A stretch of 25,493 nucleotides of DNA from a virus. The notes below the pieces were generated by a model. The model made no database searches, was not told the DNA's origin, and saw only the letters and a program-made list of their open reading frames with translations. Position 1 is the first letter of the stretch. Every line of letters starts with the position of its first letter. The stretch spans positions 1 to 25,493 of the IMG/VR virus record IMGVR_UViG_3300042988_001087; one strand, written 5' to 3'. Shown piece by piece: positions 1-7,571 of this stretch. The translations under genes were made by a program, and so were the position numbers.

Positions 1-9
1 ATGATACCT

Positions 10-17
10 TATTTATA
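10..17 (-). promoter_or_regulatory. T4-type late promoter reading out of the window
   Basis: The minus strand reads TATAAATA exactly, the consensus -10 element used by T4 late RNA polymerase (gp55 with gp33 and gp45). It lies downstream of the terminator of the 213-aa gene and points out of the left edge, so a late transcription unit probably starts just outside the window. An 8-base match in AT-rich DNA can arise by chance, but its position just after a terminator supports it. Confidence 0.5.
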
Positions 18-42
18 CTTTAGATATTATAACAAAAATAAC

Positions 43-80
43 AAAAAAATAAGGATGTGCCAAAGACACATCCTTATTTT
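43..80 (-). terminator. Rho-independent terminator of the 213-aa late gene
   Basis: A perfect 14-bp stem (46-59 pairing with 67-80) with a 7-nt loop is followed, in minus-strand sense, by a run of seven T (complement of the A run at 43-49). It starts 23 bases past the stop codon of the 213-aa gene. The stem is AT-rich at its base and GC-richer near the loop, as in classical intrinsic terminators. Confidence 0.88.
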
Positions 81-102
81 CAGTTAATAGGAGAAACCTA
101 AA

Positions 103-744
103 TTACTTTTTCTTTTTCTCGAATGGATGAGCTTGCTTTCCACCAAATGCTTTAGGAGCTTCTTTTGCACCCTCTTTGCAAGCCTCTTTTTCCTTGAGCT
201 TCTTCTTAGCTTCTGCAAGGTACTTTTCAGCAACAGCAGTAATATCTTCGCCACCCTCGGCACCGATTTCAGCATCACCCTCGTCACCAAGTTCGGCATC
301 ATCGCCGCCCATATGTTCTTCTTCACCAGATTCCTCGGCAGCAATTGCCTCAAGAGCGGTTTTCATTTGCTCAACAGCAGCTACAAGTTGATCCCATGGT
401 GAACCAACTGGAGCAACAGCATCAGCACCAACAGCAGATGCATCAAGATCAGCGGCAGCAGCATCAATAGCAGGAGCTTCACCAGCACCCATATCTTCGG
501 CACTTGCTGGAGCACCAGTATCTTCATCACCCTCTGCCTCTGCGAGATTTTCAACACCAGCAGGTGGTTTTGCAGCAGCATCTCTTGCACCTGGACCTTG
601 TTTAACAGCAGTTCCAGTTGCTTTTGTGCCCTTAAGACCCTCTGGGGCTAGATCTTTCTTTGCACCGTGAGTAATATCGCCTTCTTCAATTTTGGCCCAA
701 GCCTCTTTGAGAAGTTTCATTTTTGGATCGTCGTAATAGGACAT
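103..744 (-). CDS. Acidic Ala/Glu-rich late protein, function unknown
   Basis: This 213-aa protein is not recognised. Residues 1-35 are mixed and probably helical. Residues 55-115 are Ala/Pro/Asp-rich and low in complexity. A helical stretch follows (about 116-137), then a strongly acidic block (137-167), a Lys/Glu helix (170-195) and a basic end finishing in four lysines. Start: AAAGGAGAA lies 6 bases before the ATG, and a TATAAATA late promoter lies 29 bases upstream. A terminator follows, so this is a single-gene late unit. Late timing and a charged, helical, low-complexity make-up would suit a structural or head-scaffold (core) role, but that is inference only. Codons are visibly richer in G and C than in the neighbouring genes because Ala and Glu dominate. 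Confidence 0.85.
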   Translation of the reverse strand: MSYYDDPKMKLLKEAWAKIEEGDITHGAKKDLAPEGLKGTKATGTAVKQGPGARDAAAKPPAGVENLAEAEGDEDTGAPASAEDMGAGEAPAIDAAAADLDASAVGADAVAPVGSPWDQLVAAVEQMKTALEAIAAEESGEEEHMGGDDAELGDEGDAEIGAEGGEDITAVAEKYLAEAKKKLKEKEACKEGAKEAPKAFGGKQAHPFEKKKK

Positions 745-773
745 ATTATGTTCTCCTTTTAACCTATACGAGT

Positions 774-781
774 ATTTATAA
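774..781 (-). promoter_or_regulatory. T4-type late promoter for the 213-aa gene
   Basis: The minus strand reads TATAAATA, ending 29 bases before the ATG at 744. An AAAGGAGAA ribosome site lies between. Exact consensus, correct spacing and a gene directly downstream make this one of the clearest late promoters in the window. Confidence 0.8.
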
Positions 782-789
782 TGGAGAAC

Positions 790-1416
790 TTATTTTTTAT
801 TACCTAATTTTTTAACAGAGGTTAAATAACGCTGAGTTGCTCTAATTTTATAGTTAGACGGACCACCATTGTACATACGAATAGTTATCTCCCAATCTTT
901 TCTTGCTGGACCATTATAAAGGTATAAAAGATATCTTTCTGTTAAGTCTTGTGCATATGTCATATCCTTCATTACTTTAGAATGAATCTCTCCTTTTTTT
1001 CTAATTTGCTTAAAGGCAATTGGGGTCAATTGAAATGGTCCTCTTTCTCCAGAAGTACCTATTCTTTTATCTACATAAACAATATTAAAGTTATCATCAT
1101 AATATGATCGAGACTCCGTTGCCAAAATACCTCTAAGAATCCATTCTGGAATTGGAGATTTCCATTCTGGTTTCTCTATTACAGGTGTTTCAATAACTGG
1201 TTGTGGTGATGGAATATTAAGTTTCTCATAATAATATAAAGGTATTTCGTGATTATTTCTAACACGGAAACTATAAGCATCTTTAAAAAATTGAGTCTCG
1301 GTATAACTGTCATTAACTAATGGGGATTCAATACTCCTTGCATTAGGTTCGGTCCACGAAGCAAAGAGACAAGTACAAGTCATTAGAAAGGCGACTTGTA
1401 TTATTTTTTTAATCAT
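790..1416 (-). CDS. Secreted SLT-type lytic transglycosylase-like protein
   Basis: A 208-aa protein that probably cleaves peptidoglycan between MurNAc and GlcNAc. The N-terminus (MIKKIIQVAFLMTCTCLFAS) is a typical signal peptide: two lysines, a hydrophobic core and a small-residue end. The C-terminal half has the three marks of the SLT (goose-lysozyme-like) fold: ATES with candidate catalytic Glu101, GERGPFQLTP at about 123-132 (family form GxxGxxQxxP), and YNGG at 182-185 (family AYNxG). The start is placed at Met8 of the longest frame because AGGAG lies 7 bases before that ATG; the upstream in-frame ATG has no such site. A TATAAATA late promoter lies 67 bases upstream. It could act in lysis or as a virion enzyme for entry; the signal peptide favours export from the infected cell. 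No lipobox is convincing. Confidence 0.75.
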   Translation of the reverse strand: MIKKIIQVAFLMTCTCLFASWTEPNARSIESPLVNDSYTETQFFKDAYSFRVRNNHEIPLYYYEKLNIPSPQPVIETPVIEKPEWKSPIPEWILRGILATESRSYYDDNFNIVYVDKRIGTSGERGPFQLTPIAFKQIRKKGEIHSKVMKDMTYAQDLTERYLLYLYNGPARKDWEITIRMYNGGPSNYKIRATQRYLTSVKKLGNKK

Positions 1417-1482
1417 TAAATTCTCCTGAAGCAACATTGTATCTTATTTTTTTTAAAAGTAAATTTATTTTTTAGAAATAAT

Positions 1483-1490
1483 TATTTATA
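1483..1490 (-). promoter_or_regulatory. T4-type late promoter for the lytic transglycosylase
   Basis: The minus strand reads TATAAATA, 67 bases before the chosen ATG at 1416. It lies in the 116-base divergent intergenic region between the transglycosylase and the plus-strand glycosyltransferase operon. The leader is long and A/T-rich. Confidence 0.6.
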
Positions 1491-1502
1491 TTAATAAAAA
1501 AA

Positions 1503-1511
1503 TGTTATAAT
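1503..1511 (+). promoter_or_regulatory. Candidate extended -10 promoter of the glycosyltransferase operon
   Basis: The sequence TGTTATAAT matches an extended -10 element (TGn plus TATAAT). It lies 21 bases before the first ATG of the plus-strand glycosyltransferase genes. No good -35 hexamer is seen at 16-18 bases upstream. The surrounding DNA is very AT-rich, so the match is suggestive only. Confidence 0.4.
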
Positions 1512-1532
1512 TAAAAGTCAAAGGAAGCACTT

Positions 1533-2261
1533 ATGAAGATCGGAATTGGACTTTGCTCATACAACAGACCAGAATTAGCAACACAAACTTGTAAGAGTTT
1601 ATTAAACACTATAGATAGAAGTAAATATGAAATTAAGACTATATGTAGTGTTGATGACACAAATCTAACGGGATATGATTGGATTAAAGATAACTTTGGA
1701 ATAATATATGGTCCAAACGGTGGTATTCCAGTTAATAAAAATAGGATAATTAAGTATCTTTCTGATTGTGACTATATATTTTTAAGCGAAGACGATATCA
1801 CATATCTTAAGGAAGGTTGGATAGATATGTATATCAAAGCAATAAGAGTTACTCAGTTTCAGCATTTTAATTACATTGTTTCTGATTATCGTGAATACAT
1901 ACAGAGAATTTTAAAGTATCCAGAAAATATAAATTTAGGAATAACTGGTGCATATGTTAATGGTGTCTTAATGGTTATGAGTAAAAAATGCATAGACACT
2001 GTTGGTGGTTTTGATCTTAGATACAAGACTTATGGATATGAACATGCGGATTATACAAGACGATGTGCAATGGCTAAATTATATCCACCACAACATGTAC
2101 ATGTAATGGAAACATCTGATTTCATTCATTGGGGACACTCAGAGTCTTCAATTAAAGAAGAAGATAAAAAGAAATTTATTAATTATAATGCTAAATTGTT
2201 TCATTCACCAATAAATAAAATCTACATTCCTTATAATACAGTGGAGTATACTCATGCATGA
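1533..2261 (+). CDS. GT-A fold glycosyltransferase (family 2-like)
   Basis: A 242-aa protein with the layout of a small GT2-like enzyme. IGLCSYNRPEL (residues 5-15) is the usual first strand and loop that bind the nucleotide. YIFLSEDDI (81-89) gives the acidic metal-binding motif in DXD position. VGGFDLRYKTYGYEHADYTR (157-176) resembles the C-terminal GGFD...EDxD region of galactosyltransferase-like GT-A enzymes. AGGA lies 7 bases before the ATG. It is the first of four overlapping plus-strand genes and overlaps the next by 8 bases. It probably transfers a sugar to a glycan or lipid acceptor in the cytoplasm; the donor and acceptor cannot be told. Confidence 0.75.
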   Translation: MKIGIGLCSYNRPELATQTCKSLLNTIDRSKYEIKTICSVDDTNLTGYDWIKDNFGIIYGPNGGIPVNKNRIIKYLSDCDYIFLSEDDITYLKEGWIDMYIKAIRVTQFQHFNYIVSDYREYIQRILKYPENINLGITGAYVNGVLMVMSKKCIDTVGGFDLRYKTYGYEHADYTRRCAMAKLYPPQHVHVMETSDFIHWGHSESSIKEEDKKKFINYNAKLFHSPINKIYIPYNTVEYTHA

Positions 2262-3048
2262 TTTATCCGATGTTACTTTTACGATTCCTATAAAAATTGA
2301 TCAGCCAGATAGAGTTAGAAATTTAAAAATTTGTTTGAACTATCTCACAAAACATTTTGACACAAAAATTACAGTATGTGAGATGGACACGACACCAAAA
2401 GCTAAAGATATTTTAAAAGATTATTCTTGTAAATATATCTTTATGAAAACAGATAGTCAATATTTTCATAGAACAATGATGTTAAATTACATGGCAAAAA
2501 ATAGTGAGACTCCTATTGTAGTTAACTATGATTGCGATATTCTCTTACCAATCGAAAATTACATCACCGCTGTAAATGAAATAAGAAATCTTAATAAAGA
2601 TGTCATATATCCTTATGATGGAAATTTTTATAACATTAACCCATCTTTTATTGGAAGAATAGCAGAGGAAAATTCTATATCTTTTGTTACTCAAAATATG
2701 TGTAATAACTTAAGACCAGCGGGGGATTCTGTTGGTGGTGCTGTGGTTTGGTCTAAAGAAAAATTCTTTTCAATAGGGTTAGAGAATGAGAATTTTATAT
2801 CATGGGGGTTTGAAGATACTGAAAGATTTGAAAGAGCAAAAAAGTTAGAATTAAGAATAGGAAGATGTAATTCACCATTAATACATTTACATCACTCTCC
2901 TAGTTTAAATAGCGCAAATGGTTCACATCCTTTCTATAAAAGAAATGAAATGGAGTGGCTTAAAGTTCAATCAATGTCAAAAGATCAGTTGAAAGAATAT
3001 ATAAATTCTTGGAATTGGGCAAAGGGATTTTTTAAATGGACAAAATAA
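2254..3048 (+). CDS. Galactosyltransferase-like GT-A glycosyltransferase
   Basis: A 264-aa protein. The first strand FTIPIKI (9-15) is followed by YDCDILL (92-98) as the DXD metal site. The C-terminal block GGAVVWSKEKFFSIGLENEN (161-180), then SWGFEDTERFERAKK, is typical of the GT7 C-terminal/chondroitin-polymerase-like region where the acceptor is bound. HLHH (211-214) probably completes metal binding. It is paralogous to the C-terminal part of the next gene: both share DLSDVTFTIPI near the start and the ENEN-ISWG-ED-ER pattern. Its start overlaps the previous gene by 8 bases and its end overlaps the next by 13 bases, implying translational coupling. The sugar specificity is unknown. Confidence 0.75.
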   Translation: MHDLSDVTFTIPIKIDQPDRVRNLKICLNYLTKHFDTKITVCEMDTTPKAKDILKDYSCKYIFMKTDSQYFHRTMMLNYMAKNSETPIVVNYDCDILLPIENYITAVNEIRNLNKDVIYPYDGNFYNINPSFIGRIAEENSISFVTQNMCNNLRPAGDSVGGAVVWSKEKFFSIGLENENFISWGFEDTERFERAKKLELRIGRCNSPLIHLHHSPSLNSANGSHPFYKRNEMEWLKVQSMSKDQLKEYINSWNWAKGFFKWTK

Positions 3049-4181
3049 GACAATATAAAAATATAACCAAGAAAAATATAGTAATATTATTAAATGGTAG
3101 TAAATTAACAATAAAACCAAACGAAACAATAAGTGGACCATCATTTCTTTCCAGTTATAAAGGTCTTTTGCAAATTAATGGTAAAAATGAAAAACCTAAA
3201 ACATTTATACATAAAGAAAATAAAATAGAAGAAGTAGTTGAAAATCAAATAACTGGTAGTGTATTTGAAATAGAGGAACACGACTTTACAAAAGAAAATG
3301 ATATTATAAAAAACACAAAAAGAGATTTTAATACTGTTATAGAATATAATATTATTAGCGAAAAGGGAAAATTTGATATGCCTAAATCACGAATTGATTT
3401 GTCAGATGTAACTTTCACAATACCAATAAGTATAGAATCAGAAGATAGACAAAACAACTTAACTATTCTTCTAGATTATTTGAGTAAAAATTTTACAACT
3501 AATGTTATTGTTTGTGAATGTTCTCAACAAATGAAAGTTAAAAACTTCTGGAAACCAGAATGGTCTGAGTTCTGTAAATTATTGTTCGTTGAGAGCAAGA
3601 GTCCTGTTTTTTATAAAACTAAATTATTGAATATAATGGCACTTAAATCCAAAACAGAAATAATTGTAAGTTATGACAGTGATGTTCTTTTATATCCTAA
3701 AGCATATGAAGAAGCTGCTAATAAAATAAGAAGTAAAGAGTTAGATTTCTGTTATCCATTTAATAAACCACTTAAACATATTACCAAAGAAAATCTCCCA
3801 AAGTTAAAAAAGGATCTTAATCTAAAATCAATTGAAGATGTTTCTTTCTCTAAACATCCAGGTGTACCACCTGGAGGATGCTTCTTTATGAATCTTAGTA
3901 AATTCAAAGAGGCTGGAATGGAGAATGAAAATATGATTTCTTGGGGTCCAGAGGATCAGGAAAGACTCGAAAGAGTTAAAATTCTTGGATATAAAGTTGG
4001 ATCTTTAGACAATGAACTTTATCATATGGACCATATAATAACACAGAATAGTTTCTATACTAATCCTTTTTATGAAAAGAACTTACAAGAATTTGAAAAA
4101 GTTAAGAAGATGCATAAGCAAGAGTTAAGAAATTATGTTAATATGTGGAGAAGAAATGAAAAAAGTTCGAATATTTTCTGA
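3036..4181 (+). CDS. Glycosyltransferase with extra N-terminal domain, paralogue of the preceding gene
   Basis: A 381-aa protein in two parts. Residues 1-115 are an unrecognised segment that starts with a short probably beta-rich unit (8-48, lysine and asparagine rich) and continues with a charged linker. From residue 119 (RIDLSDVTFTIPISIE) the protein is a GT-A glycosyltransferase like its neighbour: YDSDVLL (213-219) is the DXD site, GGCFFMNLSKFKEAGMENEN (280-299) with SWGPEDQERLERVK is the galactosyltransferase C-terminal region, and HMDH (330-333) replaces HLHH. The start overlaps the previous gene by 13 bases. The arrangement suggests tandem duplication followed by gain of a domain, or by loss of it from the shorter copy. 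Function of the N-terminal part is unknown. Confidence 0.75.
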   Translation: MDKIRQYKNITKKNIVILLNGSKLTIKPNETISGPSFLSSYKGLLQINGKNEKPKTFIHKENKIEEVVENQITGSVFEIEEHDFTKENDIIKNTKRDFNTVIEYNIISEKGKFDMPKSRIDLSDVTFTIPISIESEDRQNNLTILLDYLSKNFTTNVIVCECSQQMKVKNFWKPEWSEFCKLLFVESKSPVFYKTKLLNIMALKSKTEIIVSYDSDVLLYPKAYEEAANKIRSKELDFCYPFNKPLKHITKENLPKLKKDLNLKSIEDVSFSKHPGVPPGGCFFMNLSKFKEAGMENENMISWGPEDQERLERVKILGYKVGSLDNELYHMDHIITQNSFYTNPFYEKNLQEFEKVKKMHKQELRNYVNMWRRNEKSSNIF

Positions 4182-5016
4182 TTATTGTGATTCAACTGGT
4201 GCTAAGAATGCATTTAAGTCTTGGGGGTTCGGTAAAACTACTTACAAAGATATTGAGATAGTTGATGATGAATCATATACACATGCAGTAATTCTTAATC
4301 ACGGCAACTTTCCTAATCTCAAAGTTCCTAAAGAGAATGTTATAGGATTTCATCAAGAGGTATATCAACTAATAGACATGAGGAAACATCTTAGTTGGAT
4401 AATGAGTAACTGTAGGAAATACTATGTTTATGATAGAAATTACATGGCATATCCATTTACTCCAGAATGGTATACTTTTTTACCAAATCTTCCACTAAAA
4501 GAAGATAAAAAATTCTATAAGTCACCTAAAAGATTCAAGATGAGTATTATTGCATCTGATAAAGGTTTCTTAGATGGACACAGAATGAGACATGAAATAA
4601 TTAGAAAAATATTGTCTACTAATCTTGATATTCATATATATGGAAGAGGCTGTCATTTATATAAAGACGATTTAGGAAGAATAAAAGGTCCAGTTGATGA
4701 TAAAAGTGTGGTTTTTTCTCCATATGAGTTCACAATCGTTATTGAAAATATGAAACAAAGATATTGGATAACCGAAAAATTTGTAGATCCTATTTTATGT
4801 GGTTGTGTTCCTATCTATTGGGGAGCAACACAAATTTCTGATATTTTTGGTGGTGATACTCATATTACAGCACCCTATGATGTTGATAACTTTTTTAAGT
4901 TAATAGTTGATGTTTATAATAATTCAGAAAATTACAAGATAAACACAGATACCGCAATAGATCGTTTACATACAAATGTAAATTTCGCGGAGTTTATCTG
5001 GAAGGAATTTAATTAA
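4156..5016 (+). CDS. GT10 family (alpha-1,3-fucosyltransferase-like) glycosyltransferase
   Basis: A 286-aa protein recognised by the GT10 donor-binding signature: FTIVIENMKQRYWITEKFVD (192-211) followed by PILCGCVPIYWGA (212-224). The FxxxxEN...YxTEK...GxVPxYWG pattern is the family hallmark, and Glu207-Lys208 of TEK contact the GDP-sugar in known members. KMSIIASDK (128-136), with HRMRHEII and DIHIYGRG after it, matches the preceding nucleotide-binding region. The start is set at the internal ATG at 4156 because GGAG lies 5 bases before it; the longer frame begins at 4135. It overlaps the previous gene by 26 bases. GT10 enzymes use GDP-L-fucose; with ColD encoded nearby, GDP-L-colitose (3-deoxyfucose) is a plausible alternative donor. 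Confidence 0.8.
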   Translation: MKKVRIFSDYCDSTGAKNAFKSWGFGKTTYKDIEIVDDESYTHAVILNHGNFPNLKVPKENVIGFHQEVYQLIDMRKHLSWIMSNCRKYYVYDRNYMAYPFTPEWYTFLPNLPLKEDKKFYKSPKRFKMSIIASDKGFLDGHRMRHEIIRKILSTNLDIHIYGRGCHLYKDDLGRIKGPVDDKSVVFSPYEFTIVIENMKQRYWITEKFVDPILCGCVPIYWGATQISDIFGGDTHITAPYDVDNFFKLIVDVYNNSENYKINTDTAIDRLHTNVNFAEFIWKEFN

Positions 5017-5602
5017 TTTCCCAATTTTCCCATATGAAATCAAAGTCATATGTAATATGGTGAGTCTTTGATAAACTCTCTCTGATTTTTTGTCTTCTAT
5101 CAATTGGTTCTTTGATAAAATCAAATTTATGAAATTGAATTTGAAGATTCTTAAATTTGTTTAAGGCATTATTTTCTATAAGTGCCTCTAAAAGTTCGTA
5201 TTCCGCACCTTCGATGTTTATTTTTATTAAATCAACATCACCCCAAAGTTTCATTTCATCAATAATATTTAGTACTTCAATTTCATCTGTGCCATTATTT
5301 GTTAATATGGAACTGGCATTTCCGTTGTTTGATATTTTAATCTTTTTATATTCGTTAAAAAGACCACAATTCTTGATTGTTATTTTTTCGGACTGAAGAT
5401 ATTTAATTGATTCAAATCCATCTGTTGTGGGTTCATATGCAAATATTTTGCAAGAATATAAGTTACTTATTGATTTAAGCCAATCCCCTTTGAAACATCC
5501 AACATCAACAACAACACTGTTTGGATTTAACTTATATTGCAACCTTAATGTTGAATCGCCCTTTGCTTCATTCCAATCGTGAATGGTTTTACCAAATCTC
5601 AT
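5009..5602 (-). CDS. FkbM family SAM-dependent methyltransferase
   Basis: A 197-aa protein with the two marks of FkbM enzymes. VVVDVGCFKGDW (30-41) is SAM-binding motif I. DLIKINIEGAEYELLEAL (124-141) is the DxxKxDxEGaE-like signature of this family. Members usually O-methylate sugars or natural products, so the likely role is methylation of the glycan made by this island. The start overlaps the ColD stop as ATGA, and AGGAG lies within the ColD end. The 3' end overlaps the convergent GT10 gene by 8 bases, with both stop codons in one palindrome (TTAATTAA). Confidence 0.8.
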   Translation of the reverse strand: MRFGKTIHDWNEAKGDSTLRLQYKLNPNSVVVDVGCFKGDWLKSISNLYSCKIFAYEPTTDGFESIKYLQSEKITIKNCGLFNEYKKIKISNNGNASSILTNNGTDEIEVLNIIDEMKLWGDVDLIKINIEGAEYELLEALIENNALNKFKNLQIQFHKFDFIKEPIDRRQKIRESLSKTHHITYDFDFIWENWEIN

Positions 5603-6765
5603 TCAAATCTCCTAACAACTTCAATAAAGTGATCTATTTGTGCTTTAATATTCTCACCGTTGTTTCCAATGAATATACCATCTTGATCTATAACTTTAGC
5701 ATTATCTAAACTAAATGGTATTTCATAGTTCATATATTTTATTACGGGATTTTTGGTAAAGTCACCAGCAACTATAGGACGGCACTCAATATTATTCTTT
5801 ATTAAGTAATCAGAAAGTTTCTTTCTATCTTTTGTTAGGAACCCAAATCCAAACCAAGATGAGTTTTTAGAATGTTTATTTGTTGATTGGAAATTATAGC
5901 AAATACTTGATATTTCTGGAATTCTACTCTTAAGATAATCGTAATTTTCTCTTCTAATTTGTATGAACTTATCAATTTTCTTTAATTGCTCCAATCCTAT
6001 TGCAGCAAACACTTCATTAGGTCTTAGGTTATAACCAGGCAATACAAACTTAAAAGTATCTTCAATGAAGTTTCCAGTTTTGTTACAAATATGATTTTTA
6101 TCTGGTAAGTTTCTAATCCAACCATGTGCTCTTAAAGAAAGCATTATTTGATAGAGTTCTTCATCATCAGTAACAGTTATGCCACCTTCAATAGTACACA
6201 TATGATGTGAGAAAAAGGACGAAAATGTTCCCATTACACCAAAAGTACCACATTGTTTTCCATTATAAGTTGCTCCCATACTTTCGCAATTATCTTCTAC
6301 TAAGTAAATATTTTTTTCTTTACAGATTTCTCTAAGTTCCTCTAAATCACATGGCATACCTAAAAGGTTAACTGCAAATATGGCTTTAGTTTTATCCGTT
6401 ATGGCACTTCTAACTTGCTCTAAAGACATGTTAAAATCATAAAGATTTACATCAACGAACTTTAATTTTAATCCATATTGATACAACGGATAATATGTAG
6501 TTGACCAAGAAATAGCGGGAACTATAACTTCATCTCCTGGTTTGAGGGGAGATTCTTTCTTAAAACAGAGAGCAGCAATCGCAAGAAGATTAGCAGAAGA
6601 ACCAGAGTTTGAAAATACTGCATATTTTGAACCAAACTTTTCGGCAAATTTCGCTTCAAACTCTAATGTTATTTTACCCATAGTACAAAAACCACTATCA
6701 ATTACTTTTTTAGCTGCTATTTTTTCTTCTTCACTCCAAGTTTCTGTTGCTAATGAATATTTCAT
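5599..6765 (-). CDS. colD: ColD-type GDP-4-keto-6-deoxy-D-mannose 3-dehydratase
   Basis: A 388-aa PLP-dependent enzyme of the DegT/DnrJ/EryC1/StrS fold. GSSANLL near the start binds the cofactor phosphate, and EDNCESMGATYNGKQCGTFG (157-176) carries the usual PLP-binding Asp. At the position where sugar aminotransferases have the Schiff-base Lys, this protein has SSFFSHHMCTIEGG, with His187 first. E. coli ColD has the equivalent His188 in a nearly identical segment, and it also shares VPAISWSTTYYPL and the RAHGW...NLP block. The expected reaction removes the 3-hydroxyl of GDP-4-keto-6-deoxymannose. The start is the ATG that overlaps the previous stop as TAATG, with GGAG 6 bases before it; the frame is open to 6777. 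The family assignment is strong; the sugar product is inferred. Confidence 0.88.
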   Translation of the reverse strand: MKYSLATETWSEEEKIAAKKVIDSGFCTMGKITLEFEAKFAEKFGSKYAVFSNSGSSANLLAIAALCFKKESPLKPGDEVIVPAISWSTTYYPLYQYGLKLKFVDVNLYDFNMSLEQVRSAITDKTKAIFAVNLLGMPCDLEELREICKEKNIYLVEDNCESMGATYNGKQCGTFGVMGTFSSFFSHHMCTIEGGITVTDDEELYQIMLSLRAHGWIRNLPDKNHICNKTGNFIEDTFKFVLPGYNLRPNEVFAAIGLEQLKKIDKFIQIRRENYDYLKSRIPEISSICYNFQSTNKHSKNSSWFGFGFLTKDRKKLSDYLIKNNIECRPIVAGDFTKNPVIKYMNYEIPFSLDNAKVIDQDGIFIGNNGENIKAQIDHFIEVVRRFE

Positions 6766-7571
6766 TATTTTCTCCATTCATATTTTAAAGGTCCGTGACA
6801 CATGTTTAATGTATATTTGTCATTAATGTCTGAATCTAATCTTTTGCCATTTATAAAATTAGAATTTAATATATCTAGTGGGTCAGAGTTTTCGTGTCTG
6901 TTTCCATTTTCTATTTGAACTTTATTATTTGTAGAGCATATACATTTTGCTTGTTTATAACAAGACATCAATTCTCTTCCATTGAAGGAAGCGGCGGAAA
7001 TAAAACCACCCTCAAAACTATTTGCTCCTTTGAATTTTAACATTTGTAAATTGACTATATCTGACTTTCTGAATATATGGAAACTTGCTACAGACCAAGG
7101 ATATCCCCAATCATAAGGTTTTCCTCTCCACTCCCATAAATGATCTCTGTCTTTTAAAAAAGTTGGTTGTGGTTGTGTATGGTTTGCTGTATAACAATAA
7201 TTAATATAAGGTGCTAATCTTGGTGATATACAAGCAACTGATTGATTTTTAAATAACTCTTGACATTCTTTATCTTCCAAAGAAAATCTATCAACAAATA
7301 CATCATCATCAACCATGAAGGATTGATATGTATGGGGTGATGTAAATATTGCTTTGAGAGTATCTTGACGAAAATTTGTTTCCTTTATCCAATTAAATTC
7401 TGGATGAAGTTTCTGACAAAGATCATACCCCCTCTTGTAACTTTCATCTGAATATGTGTAGATTATTGAAACTTGACAACTCTTCCATTCACTAAAATAC
7501 TTTTTATAAGTGGATAAAGTTAAATCTAGTTGGCATGCTCTGTTTTTTGACCAAGCAACCACATTAATCAT
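6765..7571 (-). CDS. Putative GT-A glycosyltransferase
   Basis: A 268-aa protein. INVVAWSKNRACQLDLTL (2-19) resembles the first strand and loop of GT2-like enzymes, and YQSFMVDDDVFVD (82-94) gives a DDD metal-binding site at the expected distance. The middle contains an aromatic, Trp-rich stretch (about 137-160). There is no signal peptide or membrane helix. The start overlaps the fcl stop as ATGA, and the stop overlaps the colD start as TAATG, so it sits inside the GDP-sugar genes and probably uses or accepts that sugar. The family is weaker than for the plus-strand transferases and the donor is unknown. Confidence 0.65.
   Translation of the reverse strand: MINVVAWSKNRACQLDLTLSTYKKYFSEWKSCQVSIIYTYSDESYKRGYDLCQKLHPEFNWIKETNFRQDTLKAIFTSPHTYQSFMVDDDVFVDRFSLEDKECQELFKNQSVACISPRLAPYINYCYTANHTQPQPTFLKDRDHLWEWRGKPYDWGYPWSVASFHIFRKSDIVNLQMLKFKGANSFEGGFISAASFNGRELMSCYKQAKCICSTNNKVQIENGNRHENSDPLDILNSNFINGKRLDSDINDKYTLNMCHGPLKYEWRK

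Noticed and set aside
84-590. Alternative frames across the acidic 213-aa gene (89, 91, 71 and 69 codons)
   Set aside because: They are shadows of the Ala/Glu-rich gene, with Leu- or Ser-rich artefact composition and no start signals; the 213-aa frame has the late promoter, ribosome site and terminator.
5599-6765. Perosamine synthase or generic DegT aminotransferase call
   Set aside because: The PLP-binding Lys is replaced by His in a ColD-like context, which argues against transamination.
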